From an uncultured Spirochaetaceae bacterium (GTDB lineage Bacteria; Spirochaetota; Spirochaetia; Sphaerochaetales; Sphaerochaetaceae): a DNA stretch of 16,672 nt. The notes under the pieces are model-generated. The model was given only the letters and a program-made list of their open reading frames with translations, searched no databases and was not told where the DNA came from. Location of the stretch: assembly GCA_946414625.1 (NCBI GenBank), contig CAMKPI010000022.1, forward strand, positions 1 through 16,672, given 5' to 3'. The translations under genes were made by a program, and so were the position numbers. Below are positions 15,866-16,672 of the stretch, in pieces (positions within the stretch are counted from its first letter, which is position 1; each line of letters begins with the position of its first letter).

Positions 15866-16312
15866 TTATCTATCTTTCTCTAAAAGCGAATCAAGCAGCG
15901 CAGAGCAGCCGGCTTCGATGCTTGCATACACGCTGTCAAAGTCTCCCGTATACCATGGATCCTCAACGTCGTCATCATTCAAAAGGGCGATTTTCCCCTC
16001 TGGATCACCGCCGAAGATGCGGAGCATATCCCTCAGATTAAATTTATCCATCACACGGATAATGTCGTATTCCTTATAGTCGCTCTGAGAAACCTGACGG
16101 GCAAAATGCCGACCGAACGGCACCCCATGAGAACGGAGAACGCGCTTTGCCGGCGGATAAATGTCGTTCCCGATCTCCTCCCGGCTCGTGGCCGCGCTTG
16201 ATACAACGAACGCGTCGGACAGTTCGCGATTCCTGACAAGATGCTTGAAGATATACTCAGCCATCGGGCTCCTGCAAATATTACCGTGGCAGACGAAAAG
16301 TATCTTAATCAT
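15866..16312 (-). CDS. Low-molecular-weight protein tyrosine phosphatase
   Basis: This cytoplasmic enzyme removes phosphate from phosphotyrosine or related substrates. The 148-residue protein is full length for the family and has the P-loop CHGNICRS (C8 nucleophile, R14) at the N-terminus and the general-acid loop DPWY (D118) near the C-terminus. The ATG at 16312 has AAGGA eight bases upstream. Low-molecular-weight PTPases often reverse bacterial tyrosine kinases in polysaccharide export, but no kinase or polysaccharide gene is nearby, so the substrate is open. It is separated from ileS by the scar zone and from the recombinase gene by 142 bases of repeats, so it may be a resident gene beside an insertion site or a passenger gene. 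Family call is firm. Confidence 0.93.
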   Translation of the reverse strand: MIKILFVCHGNICRSPMAEYIFKHLVRNRELSDAFVVSSAATSREEIGNDIYPPAKRVLRSHGVPFGRHFARQVSQSDYKEYDIIRVMDKFNLRDMLRIFGGDPEGKIALLNDDDVEDPWYTGDFDSVYASIEAGCSALLDSLLEKDR

Positions 16313-16360
16313 ATCGTTTTTCCTTGTTTTATCATGGCTTAGACACCTTTTTCATTTTCA

Positions 16361-16445
16361 TTTGCCGGCATAATATATGCATATTATGGCATATTTACAC
16401 CGGCAAAAGGTGTAAAGTACGGTGTAATTATTTTTCGTTTACACC
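16361..16445. repeat. Cluster of GGTGTAAA inverted/direct repeats and nested hairpin
   Basis: Between the phosphatase and recombinase genes there are four half-sites: TTTACACC (16394-16401), GGTGTAAA (16409-16416), GGTGTAAT (16421-16428) and TTTACACC (16438-16445). The first and second form an inverted pair with a 7-base gap, the third and fourth another with a 9-base gap, and the second and third are direct repeats 12 bases apart. To the left, TTTGCCGG (16361-16368) and CCGGCAAA (16400-16407) enclose a perfect hairpin, CATAATAT/ATATTATG (16369-16388, loop ATGC). This fits recombinase arm- or core-binding sites, or an operator upstream of the phosphatase gene. No crossover core can be proven from one end. 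Confidence 0.7.
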
Positions 16446-16454
16446 TTAAGATTT

Positions 16455-16672
16455 TCACACAACATTCAGCTTCTCGGTCTCTGCTTTTGCATCCTCAAAA
16501 TTCACGTGAGTATAAACATTAAGCGTGGTTCCTATGTCCGCATGTCCCATGAGATACTGAAGCGTTTTCGGATTCATCCCGGACTTCGCCATGTTGAAAC
16601 AGTAGGTATGGCGACATACATGAGGTGTAATCTCGGGCACTATTTCAACCCCTTCTAAAAGCTCCTTAATGC
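16455..16672 (-). CDS. Tyrosine recombinase/integrase, C-terminal part (5' end outside window)
   Basis: The frame is open from the window edge to TGA at 16455, giving the last 71 complete codons. It contains the catalytic C-terminal signature of phage-integrase-type tyrosine recombinases: HVCRH (H-x-x-R box), LMGHADIGTT (second histidine), and NVYTH, whose tyrosine is the DNA-cleaving nucleophile. The sequence resembles integrases of Tn916-like elements and phages in gut Firmicutes more than housekeeping XerC/XerD, a judgement from memory. An apparent start at GTG 16640 is internal, because coding continues upstream (IKELLEGVEIVPEITPHVCRH). The catalytic end looks intact. The repeat cluster beyond its stop codon is a candidate attachment region. 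Whether the N-terminus is intact cannot be seen. Confidence 0.9.
   Translation of the reverse strand, partial: IKELLEGVEIVPEITPHVCRHTYCFNMAKSGMNPKTLQYLMGHADIGTTLNVYTHVNFEDAKAETEKLNVV

Overview
The window reads as ordinary core chromosome of a Treponema-like spirochaete, followed by a short, eroded accessory strip at the right-hand end. Three things suggest Spirochaetes: the order dnaG - rpoD - C4 zinc-ribbon gene (the order I recall for Treponema pallidum), a large isoleucyl-tRNA synthetase of the archaeal/eukaryotic type, and a long sigma-70 with an acidic N-terminal linker. Base composition looks balanced (about half G+C by eye, not computed) across the core and clearly more AT-rich in the accessory strip. 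The genus is an inference from gene content; no 16S or other marker is present.

Every intact gene lies on the minus strand, so transcription runs from high to low coordinates. From right to left they are: tyrosine recombinase (3' part only, 16455-16672), low-molecular-weight protein tyrosine phosphatase (15866-16312), a scar zone (15113-15865), ileS (11892-15020), a lipoprotein gene (11058-11870), trpS (9836-10912), dnaG (7949-9748), rpoD (5752-7878), a zinc-ribbon/coiled-coil gene (4809-5627), rnpB for RNase P RNA (4405-4779), a second lipoprotein gene (3615-4262), a 321-base spacer with a degenerate repeat array (3294-3614), a fused radical SAM/DUF2344 gene (735-3293) and mazG (1-738, 3' end outside the window). 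The core genes serve information processing: tRNA charging, replication priming, housekeeping transcription, tRNA 5' maturation and nucleotide-pool cleaning. Three likely transcription units can be seen: ileS with the following lipoprotein and perhaps trpS; dnaG-rpoD, with a further promoter for zinc-ribbon-rnpB at the end of rpoD; and radical SAM-mazG, which overlap by four bases.

The most interesting part is 15150-16672. It holds a frameshifted plus-strand fragment of a type I restriction specificity gene (hsdS, about 15412-15610), two 41-base direct repeats exactly 100 bases apart, an AT-rich orphan reading frame, and a dense cluster of GGTGTAAA/TTTACACC half-sites and hairpins (16361-16445) between the phosphatase gene and the 3' end of the tyrosine recombinase. 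I interpret this as the edge of a mobile island, or the remains of a recombinase-linked restriction-modification locus. I found no complete, clearly new biological system. The best leads are this island edge, the degenerate repeat array at 3309-3480, and the in-frame 12-residue repeats in the radical SAM protein.
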